A DNA stretch of 64,000 bases from Phytophthora quininea. Lineage: Eukaryota > Oomycota > Peronosporomycetes > Peronosporales > Peronosporaceae. Every line of letters starts with the position of its first letter. Position 1 is the stretch's first letter. The notes beneath the pieces were generated by a model. It was not told the origin of the DNA and did no database searches. It saw nothing but the letters and a program-made list of their open reading frames with translations. Below are positions 63,999 through 64,000 of this stretch, in pieces. Where the stretch lies: the NCBI GenBank assembly GCA_011947345.1, contig JAAVTG010001010.1:142224-206223 (forward strand), written 5' to 3'. The position numbers and the translations under genes were made by a program.

Positions 63999-64000
63999 CG

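Overview
This is a gene-dense eukaryotic window with no bacterial operon signals. Introns are few and short (about 45-70 bp, GT-AG). The coding sequence is GC-rich, and the gene content points to an oomycete, most likely Phytophthora or a close relative: two RXLR-type secreted effector genes, three elicitin-like genes, secreted tyrosinase-like proteins, a modular FN3/glycine-rich/Kelch surface protein, and several families that I know only as oomycete hypothetical proteins.

Layout. 1-5.6 kb: the end of an unrecognised gene, then a large secreted FN3/Gly-rich/Kelch gene (minus). 5.18-14.40 kb: a large inverted repeat with arms of 3,918 and 3,917 bp around a 1.38 kb spacer. Each arm carries the 5' end of the FN3/Kelch gene, a class V aminotransferase gene and a bZIP gene. 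The spacer holds a decaying RXLR effector gene. 14.5-20.7 kb: UPF0489 protein, a SANT-like coiled-coil protein and RNA polymerase III subunit RPC2. 21-27.3 kb: two divergent tyrosinase-like genes (one has lost all three CuA histidines) and an MTA/SAH deaminase-type amidohydrolase. 27.4-39.4 kb: elicitin-like and small secreted genes around housekeeping genes (coiled-coil protein, TBC RabGAP, D-amino-acid oxidase, GNAT, protein kinase). 39.4-49.6 kb: an unknown protein, a GBF1-type Sec7 ARF-GEF, a caprin-like protein, a secreted acidic protein and a MED19-bromodomain protein. 49.6-56.5 kb: a second D-amino-acid oxidase, an RXLR-like effector, an EF-hand/coiled-coil protein, bifunctional HPPK-DHPS and two tandem TIP30-like dehydrogenases. 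56.6-63.4 kb: two small membrane-protein genes, one split by a 411-bp element with 39-bp terminal inverted repeats, then three tandem copies of a multi-pass membrane family. 63.5-64 kb: the 3' end of a mitochondrial EF-G2 (GFM2).

A caution that affects many entries: genes that should be under strong constraint (RPC2, the Sec7 catalytic motif, DHPS) are interrupted by single-base deletions, mostly in homopolymers of 3-6 bases. This looks like assembly or base-calling error. I therefore describe such genes as CDS with a likely sequence error, and call decay only where there is other evidence.

How the genes relate: most are independent eukaryotic transcription units. Visible links are the divergent pairs with very short shared promoters (16.0 kb and 54.7 kb), the tandem paralogues, and a secreted or host-interaction theme (elicitin-like proteins, RXLR effectors, tyrosinases, small CCL peptides) interspersed with housekeeping genes.
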